Of a stretch of 64,000 bases of DNA, positions 15,387 through 24,331 are shown in pieces. The DNA is from CAZRWD01 sp964603785 (GTDB taxonomy: Bacteria > Fermentibacterota > Fermentibacteria > Fermentibacterales > Fermentibacteraceae): the NCBI GenBank assembly GCA_964603785.1, contig CAZRWD010000001.1, positions 1-64,000 on the forward strand, in the 5' to 3' direction. Position 1 is the stretch's first letter, and each line of letters opens with the position of its first letter. The translations under genes were made by a program, and so were the position numbers. A model generated the notes under the pieces. The model saw only the letters and a list, made by a program, of their open reading frames with translations. It did no database searches and was not told the origin of the DNA.

Positions 15387-17174
15387 ATGAAGATCCTGCT
15401 GCCGTGCGCCCTGTTCGTCCTCGCCTCCACGGGAGCCGCCGGCTCGGCCACGCAGACGGATTGGTCCGGGGGGGGCGGTTTCCCAGGCCCCCTGTTCGAC
15501 TGGGGAACCTCGTTCGACTGGGCCACGGGGATCGACTGGCTCTACGCACCCGGGTTCCTCCAGCTCGGGGGAATCCTTATCACACCGGAGACGCACCTGT
15601 TCGACGGCAGTTTCTATGCGAACTGCGTCATCTCGCACGACGTCGACGGGGACGGGGTCTTGGACGTGCTCGCCTGCGGCATCCAGTACGTGGCCTGGTG
15701 GCGGAACGAAGGCGGAGCGGTCGCCTGGACCAAGATCCTGATCTCCTCGAATTCCCCCGGATCAACATTCATAGACGCGGGGGACATCGACGGCGACGGA
15801 GACTGCGACGTGGTGCTCGCACAGAACTCCCTCCCCCCCAGCAGGGGGCTCTACTGGTTCGAGAACACGGATGGCAGCGGCACCGGGTGGGTGAAGCACT
15901 CGATCATCGGGGTCTTCACGCCCTGCCGGGTATGCGCGTCGGACATCAACGGCGACGGCGACCTGGACGTCGCCTTCATCGAGGCCGACTCCGATTCGGT
16001 CTGCTGGTACGAGAACGTCGACGGAGCAGGCATGCAGTGGCACCTGTACGTCACGGTGAGCGATGCGACCTACGAAACGGATCTCGGGACCGTGGACCTG
16101 GACATGGACGGGGACATCGACCTCCTGAGCGCGGACTCCGACGGATTCATCTGGTACGAGAACACGGACGGCACGGGTACCACCCTGGTGCCCCACGACA
16201 TCGGCGTATCGATTTCGCCACGGGCGGTCTCGGCCTTCGACATCGACAACGACGGCGATCTCGATGTCCAGGCGGGATGTTCCGACCACACCGGCTGGTA
16301 CGAGAACCTGGACGGCACCTCCACAGCATGGGTCTTCCACCAGGTCTCCGGGACCACCTCACTCGACGTGCTTGCCTTCGATGCCGACGCAGACGGTGAC
16401 GGCGACCTGCTTTCGGCAGTAACCTCACTCGTCCTCTGGCGGAACGAGGACGGTGTAGGGACCTCCTGGACCTCCCACGAGCTGGTGCCAGGGAGCACCA
16501 CCAACAGCTGCGGGTCTGGAGACCTGGACGGAGACGGGTTCGCGGATGCCCTGGCCACCCAGCAGTGGGACTCGAAGATCTATTGGTGCCGGATGATCGA
16601 AACCGCGCCTTCCGGGGAGCTTTCGGGCTCCATACTCGACACCGAGGACGACCCGCTCTGGGGGACTATCAGCTGGATGGAGTACTGCCCATCAGGAACC
16701 GACGTCAGCGTAGACGTCCGGGCGGGGGACGATCCCGCCGACATGAGCGCCTGGTTCACGTGCAACACGCCGGGAACCGCGATCCCGTCGACCATGGACC
16801 ACCACCCCTACTTCCAGTATCGCGTCAACCTGGATCGGGGCGCCGCCACCCTGAGCCCCACCCTCCAGAACCTTGCGGTGACCTGGAACTCCACCGGGAT
16901 CCCCGGAGATCAGGAAGCGGAATGCTGGAGCCTCGCCCCGCTTCAGAACCCCGCACGGGGAGGCGTTCTCGGCATGAGCATTGGAGCAGCCGAGGCCGGA
17001 CCTGTGGCCGTGCGGGTGTTCGACCTCTCGGGCCGGGTGGTCGCGGAGACGGAGCTGCAGGCCTCCGCCGGGCTCCAGACGGTGAGCTTCACCGGGCTGC
17101 CCGCAGGTGTGTTCCTCTGCACTGCCGAGGTACCGGGTTACACCTGTGCTGTGAGGGTCGTGGTTCTCGACTGA
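15387..17174 (+). CDS. FG-GAP/VCBS exoprotein, third tandem paralog
   Basis: 595 residues. The signal peptide and first 30 residues are almost identical to the second paralog (MKILLPCALFVLASTGAAG, QTDWSGGGGFPGP). Blades contain DVDGDGVLD, DIDGDGDCD, DINGDGDLD and DIDNDGDLD loops with WYENxDG motifs. The beta-sandwich and C-terminal sorting domain (NPARGGVLG, VRVFDLSGRVV, GVFLCTAEV) follow. A G8 tract lies at 15468-15475. Its 5' leader also resembles that of the second paralog (CTGAAGGGAGTTGATTCG), indicating recent duplication. A hairpin 23 nt after the stop may end the transcript. Confidence 0.88.
   Translation: MKILLPCALFVLASTGAAGSATQTDWSGGGGFPGPLFDWGTSFDWATGIDWLYAPGFLQLGGILITPETHLFDGSFYANCVISHDVDGDGVLDVLACGIQYVAWWRNEGGAVAWTKILISSNSPGSTFIDAGDIDGDGDCDVVLAQNSLPPSRGLYWFENTDGSGTGWVKHSIIGVFTPCRVCASDINGDGDLDVAFIEADSDSVCWYENVDGAGMQWHLYVTVSDATYETDLGTVDLDMDGDIDLLSADSDGFIWYENTDGTGTTLVPHDIGVSISPRAVSAFDIDNDGDLDVQAGCSDHTGWYENLDGTSTAWVFHQVSGTTSLDVLAFDADADGDGDLLSAVTSLVLWRNEDGVGTSWTSHELVPGSTTNSCGSGDLDGDGFADALATQQWDSKIYWCRMIETAPSGELSGSILDTEDDPLWGTISWMEYCPSGTDVSVDVRAGDDPADMSAWFTCNTPGTAIPSTMDHHPYFQYRVNLDRGAATLSPTLQNLAVTWNSTGIPGDQEAECWSLAPLQNPARGGVLGMSIGAAEAGPVAVRVFDLSGRVVAETELQASAGLQTVSFTGLPAGVFLCTAEVPGYTCAVRVVVLD
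15468..15475 (+). repeat. G8 homopolymer near the start of the third paralog
   Basis: Eight G at the same codon position as the tract at 13604, just after the predicted signal peptide. Confidence 0.75.
16925..17168 (+). repeat. Near-identical sorting-domain DNA, copy C
   Basis: Matches copy B closely over its whole length, with the last 100 bp essentially identical. Scattered differences lie in the first half (for example near 16980-16995). Confidence 0.8.
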
Positions 17175-17196
17175 ACCTGCTGCCTGTAAGCACGGT

Positions 17197-17224
17197 GCGG
17201 CCGTCCGGGGGACCGGGCGGCCGC
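17197..17224 (+). terminator. Hairpin ending the tandem exoprotein cluster
   Basis: A 12-bp stem (GCGGCCGTCCGG / CCGGGCGGCCGC, one G-U pair) with a GGGA loop lies 23 nt after the stop. There is no T-tract, so the terminator role is probable rather than certain. Confidence 0.5.
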
Positions 17225-17512
17225 GTCGCTTCAGGGATGCGCTCGGAGGCCATGCCTCGGCGGAACGGTACGGCTGCAAACCCGAAATGCAGCAGCTGAT
17301 GCGGATGTTCAGCCGCACCAGCCGATCGTGGTTCCCATCCGGTCCTTGCGTTCCCCGCTCCCATTGTACAGGATGTCGGCGCAGGCGGTCGTCATTCCAC
17401 CTCGTAGCAACTTGCGGAGGGATGGGGATGTTCTGAGGTTCCGGGTCGTCTCGCGTGTCTCATCTGCGTTTTCGAGCCGTGGAATCGATGATCGATCCGA
17501 AAGGTGATGAGC
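17225..17512. other. Region upstream of katG
   Basis: About 290 nt without a coding frame I can support. It should hold the katG promoter, but I see no clear sigma-70 pair and no PerR- or Fur-like inverted repeat. Confidence 0.4.
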
Positions 17513-19684
17513 ATGAACGATGAAATCAGGAGAAAGGCCATGGTCGGAGGGCTCGGCACCTCCAACAAGGACTGGTGGCCGAACCAGCTCAGGCTGGACC
17601 TGCTGCACGCCCACTCCTCGAAGTCGGACCCGATGGGTGAGGGCTTCGACTATGCGAAGGAGTTCCTGAGCCTCGACCTGGCCGAGGTGAAGAAGGACCT
17701 GGCGGCCGTCATGACCGATTCACAGCCATGGTGGCCCGCGGACTTCGGTCACTACGGCCCCCTGTTCATCCGCATGGCCTGGCACAGCGCAGGCACCTAC
17801 CGCACCGGCGACGGGCGCGGGGGCGGCGGCAGGGGTCAGCAGCGGTTCGCACCGATCAACAGCTGGCCCGACAACGTGGGCCTGGACAAGGCCCGCAGGC
17901 TGCTGTGGCCCGTCAAGCAGAAGTACGGCAGGAAGATCTCCTGGGCCGACCTGATGATCCTGGCGGGCAACGTGGCCCTCGAGTCGATGGGCTTCAGGAC
18001 CCTTGGGTTCGGCGGGGGGCGCGAGGACGTGTGGGAGCCCGACCAGGACGTGTTCTGGGGCGCCGAGAAGACCTGGCTGGGTGACGAGCGGTACTCCGGC
18101 GACCGCGACCTCGACAACCCCCTCGCCGCAGTCCAGATGGGCCTCATCTACGTCAATCCCGAGGGGCCGGGGGGCAACCCCGACCCAGTGGCCGCCGCGC
18201 GGGACATCCGGGAGACCTTCGCCAGGATGGCCATGAACGACGAGGAGACGGTCGCCCTGGTCGCCGGGGGGCACTCCTTCGGCAAGACGCACGGGGCCGG
18301 CCCGGCTTCCCACGTCGGGCCCGAGCCCGAGGCCGCGCCCCTGGAGCAGCAGGGCCTGGGGTGGAAGAGCACCTTCGGGACCGGCATGGGAAACGACACA
18401 ATCACAAGCGGCCTCGAGGTCATCTGGACCAACACGCCGACGAAGTGGAGCAACAACTTCTTCCGGATCCTCTTCGGCTACGAGTGGGAGCTGACGAAGA
18501 GCCCTGCCGGCGCCTACCAGTGGGTGGCGAAGGACGCGCAGGCGGTGATCCCCGATCCGCACGACCCCACGAAGCGCCGCGTTCCGTCCATGCTCACCAC
18601 GGACCTCTCGCTGCGCTTCGATCCCGAGTACGAGAAGATCTCCAGGCGCTTCCACGAGCACCCCGAGCAGTTCGCCGAGGCATTCGCCAGGGCATGGTTC
18701 AAGCTCACGCACCGCGACATGGGCCCCCGCTCGCGCTACCTGGGTCCTGAGGTCCCTGCGGAGGAGATGATCTGGCAGGACCCGATCCCCGCGGTGGATC
18801 ACAAGCTGGTCGACGCGCAGGACATCGCAGCTCTGAAGGACAGGATGCTCGCATCCGGCCTGCCGGTCTCCGACCTGGTATCCGTCGCATGGGCCTCGGC
18901 CTCCACCTTCCGCGGCTCGGACAAGCGCGGCGGGGCGAACGGCGCCCGCATCAGGCTGGCCCCGCAGAAGGGCTGGGAGGTCAACGAGCCCGCCCGTCTG
19001 GAGAAGGTGCTCGGCGTCCTCGAGGGCATCCGGAAGGACTTCGACGGTTCTAGGAAGGACGGGAGGAAGGTCTCCCTCGCCGACCTGATCGTCCTCGGCG
19101 GGTGCGCCGCCGTGGAGAAGGCCGCCCGGGACGCGGGCGTCAAGGTGACGGTGCCCTTCACACCCGGCAGGATGGACGCCTCGGAGGCGCAGACCGACGC
19201 CGGGTCCTTCGCCGTGCTCGAGCCGAAGGTGGACGGCTTCCGCAACTACTCGAGGGCCAGGCATGCCGCATATGCCGAGCACATGCTCGTCGACCGTGCC
19301 CAGCTACTCACCCTCACCGCGCCGGAGATGACGGTGCTGCTGGGAGGCCTGCGCGTCCTGGGGGCGAACCACGACGGGTCGCGCCACGGGGTGTTCACGA
19401 AGCGTCCGGGTACGCTGACAGGAGACTTCTTCGTCAACCTGCTCGACATGGGCACGGAGTGGAAACCGATCCCGGACTCGAACCTGTTCGAGGGTCGTGA
19501 CCGCAGGACGGGCGAGCCCAGGTGGACCGCCACCCGAGTCGACCTGGTGTTCGGGGCCGACTCGCAGCTGCGCGCCCTGGCGGAGGTCTACGCCTGCGCC
19601 GACTCGGCGGAGAAGTTCGTGCATGACTTCGTGGCGGCCTGGGACAAGGTGATGAACCTCGACCGCTTCGAGATCGCTCGGTAG
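17513..19684 (+). CDS. katG: Bifunctional catalase-peroxidase KatG
   Basis: 723 residues, full family length with both peroxidase halves. It degrades H2O2 with haem. The distal site is RMAWHSAGTYR (Arg about 87, Trp about 90, His about 91). The proximal histidine is in GGHSFGKTHGAG. The Met-Tyr-Trp adduct needed for catalase activity is intact: the Tyr of MGLIYVNPEG and the Met of FARMAMND, 26 residues later. The INH-resistance-associated Ser is also kept (ITSG). Start chosen because AAGGTG lies 6 nt upstream of 17513; 17507 is also possible. No signal peptide. The first of four close genes. Confidence 0.96.
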   Translation: MNDEIRRKAMVGGLGTSNKDWWPNQLRLDLLHAHSSKSDPMGEGFDYAKEFLSLDLAEVKKDLAAVMTDSQPWWPADFGHYGPLFIRMAWHSAGTYRTGDGRGGGGRGQQRFAPINSWPDNVGLDKARRLLWPVKQKYGRKISWADLMILAGNVALESMGFRTLGFGGGREDVWEPDQDVFWGAEKTWLGDERYSGDRDLDNPLAAVQMGLIYVNPEGPGGNPDPVAAARDIRETFARMAMNDEETVALVAGGHSFGKTHGAGPASHVGPEPEAAPLEQQGLGWKSTFGTGMGNDTITSGLEVIWTNTPTKWSNNFFRILFGYEWELTKSPAGAYQWVAKDAQAVIPDPHDPTKRRVPSMLTTDLSLRFDPEYEKISRRFHEHPEQFAEAFARAWFKLTHRDMGPRSRYLGPEVPAEEMIWQDPIPAVDHKLVDAQDIAALKDRMLASGLPVSDLVSVAWASASTFRGSDKRGGANGARIRLAPQKGWEVNEPARLEKVLGVLEGIRKDFDGSRKDGRKVSLADLIVLGGCAAVEKAARDAGVKVTVPFTPGRMDASEAQTDAGSFAVLEPKVDGFRNYSRARHAAYAEHMLVDRAQLLTLTAPEMTVLLGGLRVLGANHDGSRHGVFTKRPGTLTGDFFVNLLDMGTEWKPIPDSNLFEGRDRRTGEPRWTATRVDLVFGADSQLRALAEVYACADSAEKFVHDFVAAWDKVMNLDRFEIAR

Positions 19685-19700
19685 AGGTCGGAGGCCCGGA

Positions 19701-20087
19701 GTGGATCAGGGAGGGGGGAGCCCCGGCAGCTACCTGGGGACCGAGATCGGCGGGAAGTGGTGGCACCGCTACTCGGGAGAGGGATTCCTCGCCCGGGGGA
19801 ACGGCGAGTACAGGCTCGACGGCTCCTCCCTCCTCTTCAGACGGTACCTGACGAAGACCACGATCTCCATCCCCTTCGAAGACGTGGTGGATGTGGAGAC
19901 GGCCCGGTGGCACGCCGGCCGCTGGGCCGGAGGCGCGCCGATCGTTCGGATGCACTGGAGGAAGGGCGACATGCTGCTCGTCTCCGGGTTCGTGCTCTCC
20001 CGCGATGCCGGTGAGACCGCGAAACTCGCAGGGGAGATCCGCGCCCGCATCAGGCCTCTCCCCGGTTCGGACGGGAGGCGGGCATGA
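19701..20087 (+). CDS. Hypothetical PH-like domain protein
   Basis: 128 residues from GTG with GGAGG 6 nt upstream. It is soluble and beta-rich with a C-terminal helix; the pattern EYRLDGSSLLFRRYLTKTTISIPFEDVVDVE resembles bacterial PH-like domains, but this is a fold guess. It lies 16 nt after katG and overlaps the next gene by 4 nt, so it is translated as part of the katG operon. Function unknown. Confidence 0.6.
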   Translation: MDQGGGSPGSYLGTEIGGKWWHRYSGEGFLARGNGEYRLDGSSLLFRRYLTKTTISIPFEDVVDVETARWHAGRWAGGAPIVRMHWRKGDMLLVSGFVLSRDAGETAKLAGEIRARIRPLPGSDGRRA

Positions 20088-20332
20088 CCGGCGGAGCGAG
20101 GATCTCGGTCTGCGGGATCGCCTGCGAGATCTGCCCGAGGATGGCTAAGGGGGCCTGTCCGAACGGGGAGGCGGGATGCCTGCCGAGGGAGAACAGGTTC
20201 TGCAGCATCTGCACCTGCGCCTTCGAGAGGGGGGTGCGCCACTGCTTCGAGTGCCCCTCGTTCCCCTGCGAGACGACCAGGTCCGGACCGATCGGCTACG
20301 GGTACTGCCAGTACATCTCCGGGCGGGAGTGA
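20084..20332 (+). CDS. Cysteine-rich DUF3795-type protein
   Basis: 82 residues with twelve cysteines in the DUF3795 arrangement: CGIACEICP at the start, then CxxxxxxxC, CSICTC and HCFECPSFPC. Metal binding is likely; no enzymatic role is known. The start overlaps the previous stop (ATGA). A larger member of the same family lies at 23849. Confidence 0.7.
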   Translation: MTGGARISVCGIACEICPRMAKGACPNGEAGCLPRENRFCSICTCAFERGVRHCFECPSFPCETTRSGPIGYGYCQYISGRE

Positions 20333-20335
20333 CGC

Positions 20336-20749
20336 ATGGCCGGCCGTCCTGACGGTCGCGGTCCGGAGCCGACGGTCCTCCTGTTCAACGACTGCATCAA
20401 CTCCCGTGACCTCGAGGGGCTCTCCGGGCTGATGACGGAGGACCACGCCTTCGTGGACAGGGTGGGGGAGAGGCACGAGGGCAGGTCCTGCATGATCGAG
20501 GGCTGGAGGGCCTTCTTCCGCGAGTTCCCTGACTATCGGAACACCATCACCGGCATCAGCACCGTCGGTGATCTCGTGATCGCGACCGGCTGCGCCGAGT
20601 GGACGGAAGGGGGCGAGCCCGACCGCGTGATCTGGACTGCGCGTGTCCGGGACGGCCTGGTCGCTGAGTGGAGGGTGATGGTGGACTGCGAGGAGAACAG
20701 GGCGCTCCTCGGCATGATCAGGGAGGGTGTCAGAGGGGCCGGGGCGTGA
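20336..20749 (+). CDS. SnoaL-like (NTF2-fold) protein
   Basis: 137 residues. The N-terminal helix VLLFNDCINSRDLEGLSGLM, then TEDHAFVD, followed by strands ending VIWTARVRDGLVAEWRV, fits the SnoaL-like/NTF2 cone fold used by small polyketide cyclases, isomerases and many uncharacterised proteins. No catalytic set can be assigned. SD GGGAG precedes ATG; 3 nt after the DUF3795 stop. Last gene of the katG operon, convergent with the gene at 20766. Confidence 0.7.
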   Translation: MAGRPDGRGPEPTVLLFNDCINSRDLEGLSGLMTEDHAFVDRVGERHEGRSCMIEGWRAFFREFPDYRNTITGISTVGDLVIATGCAEWTEGGEPDRVIWTARVRDGLVAEWRVMVDCEENRALLGMIREGVRGAGA

Positions 20750-20765
20750 CTCCCGGCCGCGGAGT

Positions 20766-22103
20766 TCAGAGCATCGGCAGTGCTGCCGGCCTCACGAGGC
20801 CGTCCTCGCCGGTCCGGAAGAGCTCGATCCAGCCTGAGAGGTGGTCGATTTCCTCCAGGTTCACCTGGTCGTAGGAGCTGCAGTCCACCAGGGCCCAGGA
20901 GCCCCGCCGCTCCCTCAGATCGACCACCGTGCCCACCTCCAGGACTCTGGTTACTCCGCCCGGATCGTCGGGTGTCTCCAGGAGGGGAACGCCCTCCGGG
21001 TCGATGACCGTCAGCCTTGCCGGGGGGCCGTCGGACAGGGAGGCATAGATGAAGGCGCCGCCGAGTGCGTCCGGCCTGGGCCCAGTTCTCGAGATGCGCC
21101 ATTCCCTGACATCTTCCGCGACGTAGTAGGCTATCGCCATCTGGCCGAGGCCGGGGAACAGCCCCAGCCAGTCGTCGGTCGCGGCCGACGGCTCGAAATC
21201 CGAGAAGCTCCATTCGAAGCCACCCGGATGGCTCGTGTCCGCGAGCCGTGAAAGCCTGGTCCCGTCGAACGAAGGATGTCCGGCGATCTCCGGCAGGGGC
21301 TCGAACGAGGCGGGGGGTAGGTTCTCCGCGGGAGGGAGCATGGAACCGGCAATGAATGTGATGATTCCGGGGTTGTTGGGTTCCTCGGTGACGACGGTCA
21401 CTCTTCCCCTTCCTATCGTCCCCTCCCATGTGGCGCCGGTCTGGAGCGGGTAGCAGAACAGGGAGAAGGTGGAGTCGTAGTCGAGCGTCATCCCGCCTGT
21501 GACGTGGTACTCCACCAGTACGGTGTCATCGACTCCGAAATCCGCCGACCAGGCTGCATTCAGGGCCTGGCTCGGGATTCCCGGCAGGTCCGCCTCCCAG
21601 TCCATGCACGAGTCGGTCACCTGTTCCAATGCAGGGATTCTCGTCGCGTAGAAAGGCTCTCCTGGATCGGGCTCCCCAGAGAAGATGGGCCTGGTCATCT
21701 CCCTGATGGAATCCCACGGCAGGCCCGGCTCCGCGGATGGGTCCCATTCGCACACGAAGAGGGGGAAGACCTCCCTCTCCACCCCGTCCACCGTGACGTC
21801 GACCCTCTCCAGTAAGGGGTCCGGGTCGGTCGAGGAGTAGAGCATGGAGACGAAGGGTGTGATGATGTCCACGGGGAAGTACATGTAGACCGTGCCCTCG
21901 TCTCCGGACGAGTGGAGCAGGAAGCAGCCCGTGATCTCGTACGTTGTGCGGTCGAGGGTGATCAGGACGTCCTGGGCGAGCATCCTCACCGCAGGACCCG
22001 AATCGGAGAGCGCCGAGGGGCCTCTCACCACCGAACCTAGGATCCCCGCATCGCCGCAGGCTGCGGCCGGGATCAGAAGGACCAGGAGCTTCAGAAGCTT
22101 CAT
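20766..22103 (-). CDS. Secreted or lipid-anchored protein with C-terminal SH3-like domain
   Basis: 445 residues. The N-terminus MKLLKLLVLLIPAAACGDAG is a signal sequence with a possible lipobox (AAAC). The central 350 residues are beta-rich and unrecognised, with pairs of cysteines that could form disulfides. Residues about 365-435 resemble a bacterial SH3 domain (LLETPDDPG, VLEVGTVVDLRERRGSWALVDC, GWIEL). Such domains often bind cell-wall peptides, so an envelope role is likely. GGGAGG lies 5 nt before the start. Divergent from the diguanylate cyclase. Confidence 0.6.
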   Translation of the reverse strand: MKLLKLLVLLIPAAACGDAGILGSVVRGPSALSDSGPAVRMLAQDVLITLDRTTYEITGCFLLHSSGDEGTVYMYFPVDIITPFVSMLYSSTDPDPLLERVDVTVDGVEREVFPLFVCEWDPSAEPGLPWDSIREMTRPIFSGEPDPGEPFYATRIPALEQVTDSCMDWEADLPGIPSQALNAAWSADFGVDDTVLVEYHVTGGMTLDYDSTFSLFCYPLQTGATWEGTIGRGRVTVVTEEPNNPGIITFIAGSMLPPAENLPPASFEPLPEIAGHPSFDGTRLSRLADTSHPGGFEWSFSDFEPSAATDDWLGLFPGLGQMAIAYYVAEDVREWRISRTGPRPDALGGAFIYASLSDGPPARLTVIDPEGVPLLETPDDPGGVTRVLEVGTVVDLRERRGSWALVDCSSYDQVNLEEIDHLSGWIELFRTGEDGLVRPAALPML

Positions 22104-22341
22104 GTCGGCCTCCCCGGGTTTTCGATAACATGAGGCGGGACCGGGGGGCGCGGAAGAGCCCCGGCCGGTACGGGAAAAGCTTCCAGGGCCGGAGGGCAGG
22201 GACGGGAACGCCGGGCGTCTTGCCCGTCAAGTCATGCAGACCTATCCTAGCCGGGAGCCACGATGGCGGGTCCGGCTGCGGGCGGCGGATCCCGGGAGGC
22301 GGTTCATGGGTTGTGGATGCCTATGGGGTGCATGGTGAGTG

Positions 22342-23457
22342 ATGGGTGAGCACGCAGCCGCCCGGCTGATCGAGCTGCTCGACGCCTTCGGCGCGGGGGT
22401 CTACTTCCTGTTCGCCTGCATCCACCTGGACCTCTGGCTGCGTCGCAGGGCCCGCTCGGGGCATCTGTGGCTCGCCTGCGCCAGCCTGTCGGCACTCGTC
22501 GTGGACGTAACCGGGCTGCTGGTTCGATGGCAGGGGCCGGATCCTTCGAAATGGCTCGGCTCGCTCAATGCACTTGGGGTCGCAGCCGCCACCGTCGCAC
22601 TTTTCGAGCTCGTCTCCACCCTCGCGGGAGTGTCCACGGGCAGGCTGACGCGGGCCGCCCAGGCCCTTCTACTGGTGCTTGCTCCGTTGTCGGTGCTGCT
22701 CCTGCCGGTGCTCAGCGGAATCATGCTGGCCGCGTGCTTCGTGCTGCTCCTGTGGGCCATGGGCAGGGCATTCAGGGCGGCGGGAGGGGGAGACCGCGAC
22801 TCGGCGATCGTCGCCCGCGGGTTCATGGTTCTGAACCTCTGCCTGCTCGGAGACCTCCTCGGGGAGATGAAGGTGCTTCCCCTCCCCGGCGGCCTGCCGA
22901 TCCTCGGGTTCATCGTTCTCTTCCTCGCCTCGGCCCGTTCTCTGAACGACCGCTTCGACCGGGAGGAGGCAGCCTCCAGGACGGATCCGCTGACGGGGCT
23001 CCCGAACCGTCGCGGCTTCCTCGAGACCGCCGGGGAGGTGATGGCGATCAGCAACCGCTCCGGCAGGCCCGTCTCCGTGGTGATGGCGGACCTGGACCGC
23101 TTCAAGGAAGTGAACGACGCCTGCGGGCACGCTGCAGGAGATCATCTTCTGAAGGCCGTGGCTGGCAGCATCCGGGCCTCGCTCAGGGCGCAGGACATCG
23201 TGGCGAGGTGGGGCGGGGACGAGATCGTGCTCCTACTGCCCGACACCGCTGAGGAGGAGGCGATGCACGTGGCGGAGAAGCTGCGTGCCGAGGTCGCCGG
23301 ACTCGTCGTAGAGCACGGCGGCGACCGGATATGCACGACGCTCTCGCTCGGCGTGGCAGGTCATGCGGGGGGCGCGGACCTGGGTGAGACCGTATCCCTG
23401 GCGGATGCCGCACTCTACCGGGCCAAGGATGGGGGCCGGAACCGTGTCGCGAACTGA
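22342..23457 (+). CDS. Membrane diguanylate cyclase (GGDEF)
   Basis: 371 residues. About six hydrophobic helices (residues 10-200) form a membrane sensor of no named class. The GGDEF domain (about 205-370) has DPLTGLPNRRGFLE, DLDRFKEVNDACGHAAGD and RWGGDEIVLLLP. GGDEI keeps the catalytic glycine-glycine-Asp-Glu, so c-di-GMP synthesis is expected. No RxxD inhibitory site is evident before the motif. The start could also be the adjacent GTG at 22339; the ribosome site is weak. Confidence 0.9.
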   Translation: MGEHAAARLIELLDAFGAGVYFLFACIHLDLWLRRRARSGHLWLACASLSALVVDVTGLLVRWQGPDPSKWLGSLNALGVAAATVALFELVSTLAGVSTGRLTRAAQALLLVLAPLSVLLLPVLSGIMLAACFVLLLWAMGRAFRAAGGGDRDSAIVARGFMVLNLCLLGDLLGEMKVLPLPGGLPILGFIVLFLASARSLNDRFDREEAASRTDPLTGLPNRRGFLETAGEVMAISNRSGRPVSVVMADLDRFKEVNDACGHAAGDHLLKAVAGSIRASLRAQDIVARWGGDEIVLLLPDTAEEEAMHVAEKLRAEVAGLVVEHGGDRICTTLSLGVAGHAGGADLGETVSLADAALYRAKDGGRNRVAN

Positions 23458-23511
23458 TCCTCCGAAACGGCTCGATCATCCAGCCGGCCGCGGTGACGGG
23501 CTGGAGGAGCT

Positions 23512-23856
23512 GTGAGCTACTCGGTCGAGCGCATCGCGGAGCCTCGGGAGCCATTCGGCCCCTACCGGTACAGGATCCTGCTGGACGGCAGAGAGGTGGC
23601 CGTCTTCACCCACGACTTCAGGGGCGAGTGCGAGTCGATCCGCACCGCCGACGGGTACGAGGAGGACCCTCCCTTCGGCATGAGCTCGGAGTTCCTGTCG
23701 GGCGGCCCGAGGGGGCCGGGTCTGACCTCAGGCGCCGCGGAGTATCTGGAAGGGCTGCTTCACGGGCATCCGACACCTCGGTACGGGAATCACCGAGATC
23801 AACCAGCCCGGCCATGTGCAACCACTGACGATGGAGTGACCTGCTCGGATGACTGA
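23512..23856 (+). CDS. Hypothetical small soluble protein
   Basis: 114 residues from GTG, preceded by GGAGGAG. The N-terminal 75 residues alternate strands (YRYRILLDGREVAVFTHDF) and may form a small beta-barrel; the tail after residue 90 is low in structure. It overlaps the following DUF3795 gene by 8 nt. No family recognised. Confidence 0.55.
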   Translation: MSYSVERIAEPREPFGPYRYRILLDGREVAVFTHDFRGECESIRTADGYEEDPPFGMSSEFLSGGPRGPGLTSGAAEYLEGLLHGHPTPRYGNHRDQPARPCATTDDGVTCSDD

Positions 23857-24331
23857 GTATCATCTCGACGCCCCCTGCGGGCTGTACTGCGGTGCGTGCG
23901 GAACCGTGCTGGCCGACATGAGGGGCACGGTCGAGGAACTGGCCCGCGAGTGGGAGATGGAGCCCGGGCAGCTCGTATGCCACGGCTGCCGGTCGGACAC
24001 CACGGCCGTGTTCTGCCGCGACTGCAGGTTCAGATCATGCACGGCATCCAGGGGCGTCGAACACTGCTCCGAGTGCGGAGACTTCCCCTGCGACGAGCTG
24101 GTGGCCTTCCGCAACGACGATGCCCCGCACCACTCGGTCGTCCTCGTCAATCTGCGCAGGATGAGGGAGGTCGGCACCGCGGCATGGCTCGAGGAGCAGC
24201 GCCTCAGATGGTCCTGCCCCGGATGCGGGGAACCCTTCTTCTGGTACGACACCGCGTGCAGGTTCTGCGGAACGGCTCTCCGCAACTGCAGGGCGGAGGA
24301 GGCGGCCCTGGAGGCGGATGGAACGGAGTGA
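23849..24331 (+). CDS. DUF3795 cysteine-rich protein with C-terminal zinc ribbon
   Basis: 160 residues. The N-terminal part carries the DUF3795 signature: APCGLYCGACG, CHGCRSD, FCRDCRFRSC and HCSECGDFPC. The C-terminus (about residues 115-145) adds a CPGCG...CRFCG zinc ribbon. Multiple metal sites are likely; no activity can be given. It overlaps both neighbours (8 nt upstream, 14 nt downstream with the methyltransferase), so the three proteins are probably made together. Confidence 0.8.
   Translation: MTEYHLDAPCGLYCGACGTVLADMRGTVEELAREWEMEPGQLVCHGCRSDTTAVFCRDCRFRSCTASRGVEHCSECGDFPCDELVAFRNDDAPHHSVVLVNLRRMREVGTAAWLEEQRLRWSCPGCGEPFFWYDTACRFCGTALRNCRAEEAALEADGTE

Noticed and set aside
13203..17168. 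Near-identical repeats as insertion-sequence ends or a CRISPR array
   Set aside because: The repeats are coding, in frame, far apart and in direct orientation within paralogs; there is no transposase or regular spacer pattern.
18241..18420. KatG with a missing adduct methionine (Q in the LEQQGLGW segment)
   Set aside because: The adduct methionine is the one in FARMAMND, 26 residues after the adduct tyrosine, and it is present; the Q substitution is at another position.
17720..19282. 520-codon minus-strand frame inside katG
   Set aside because: It lies wholly opposite a perfectly recognisable katG and has no family features.
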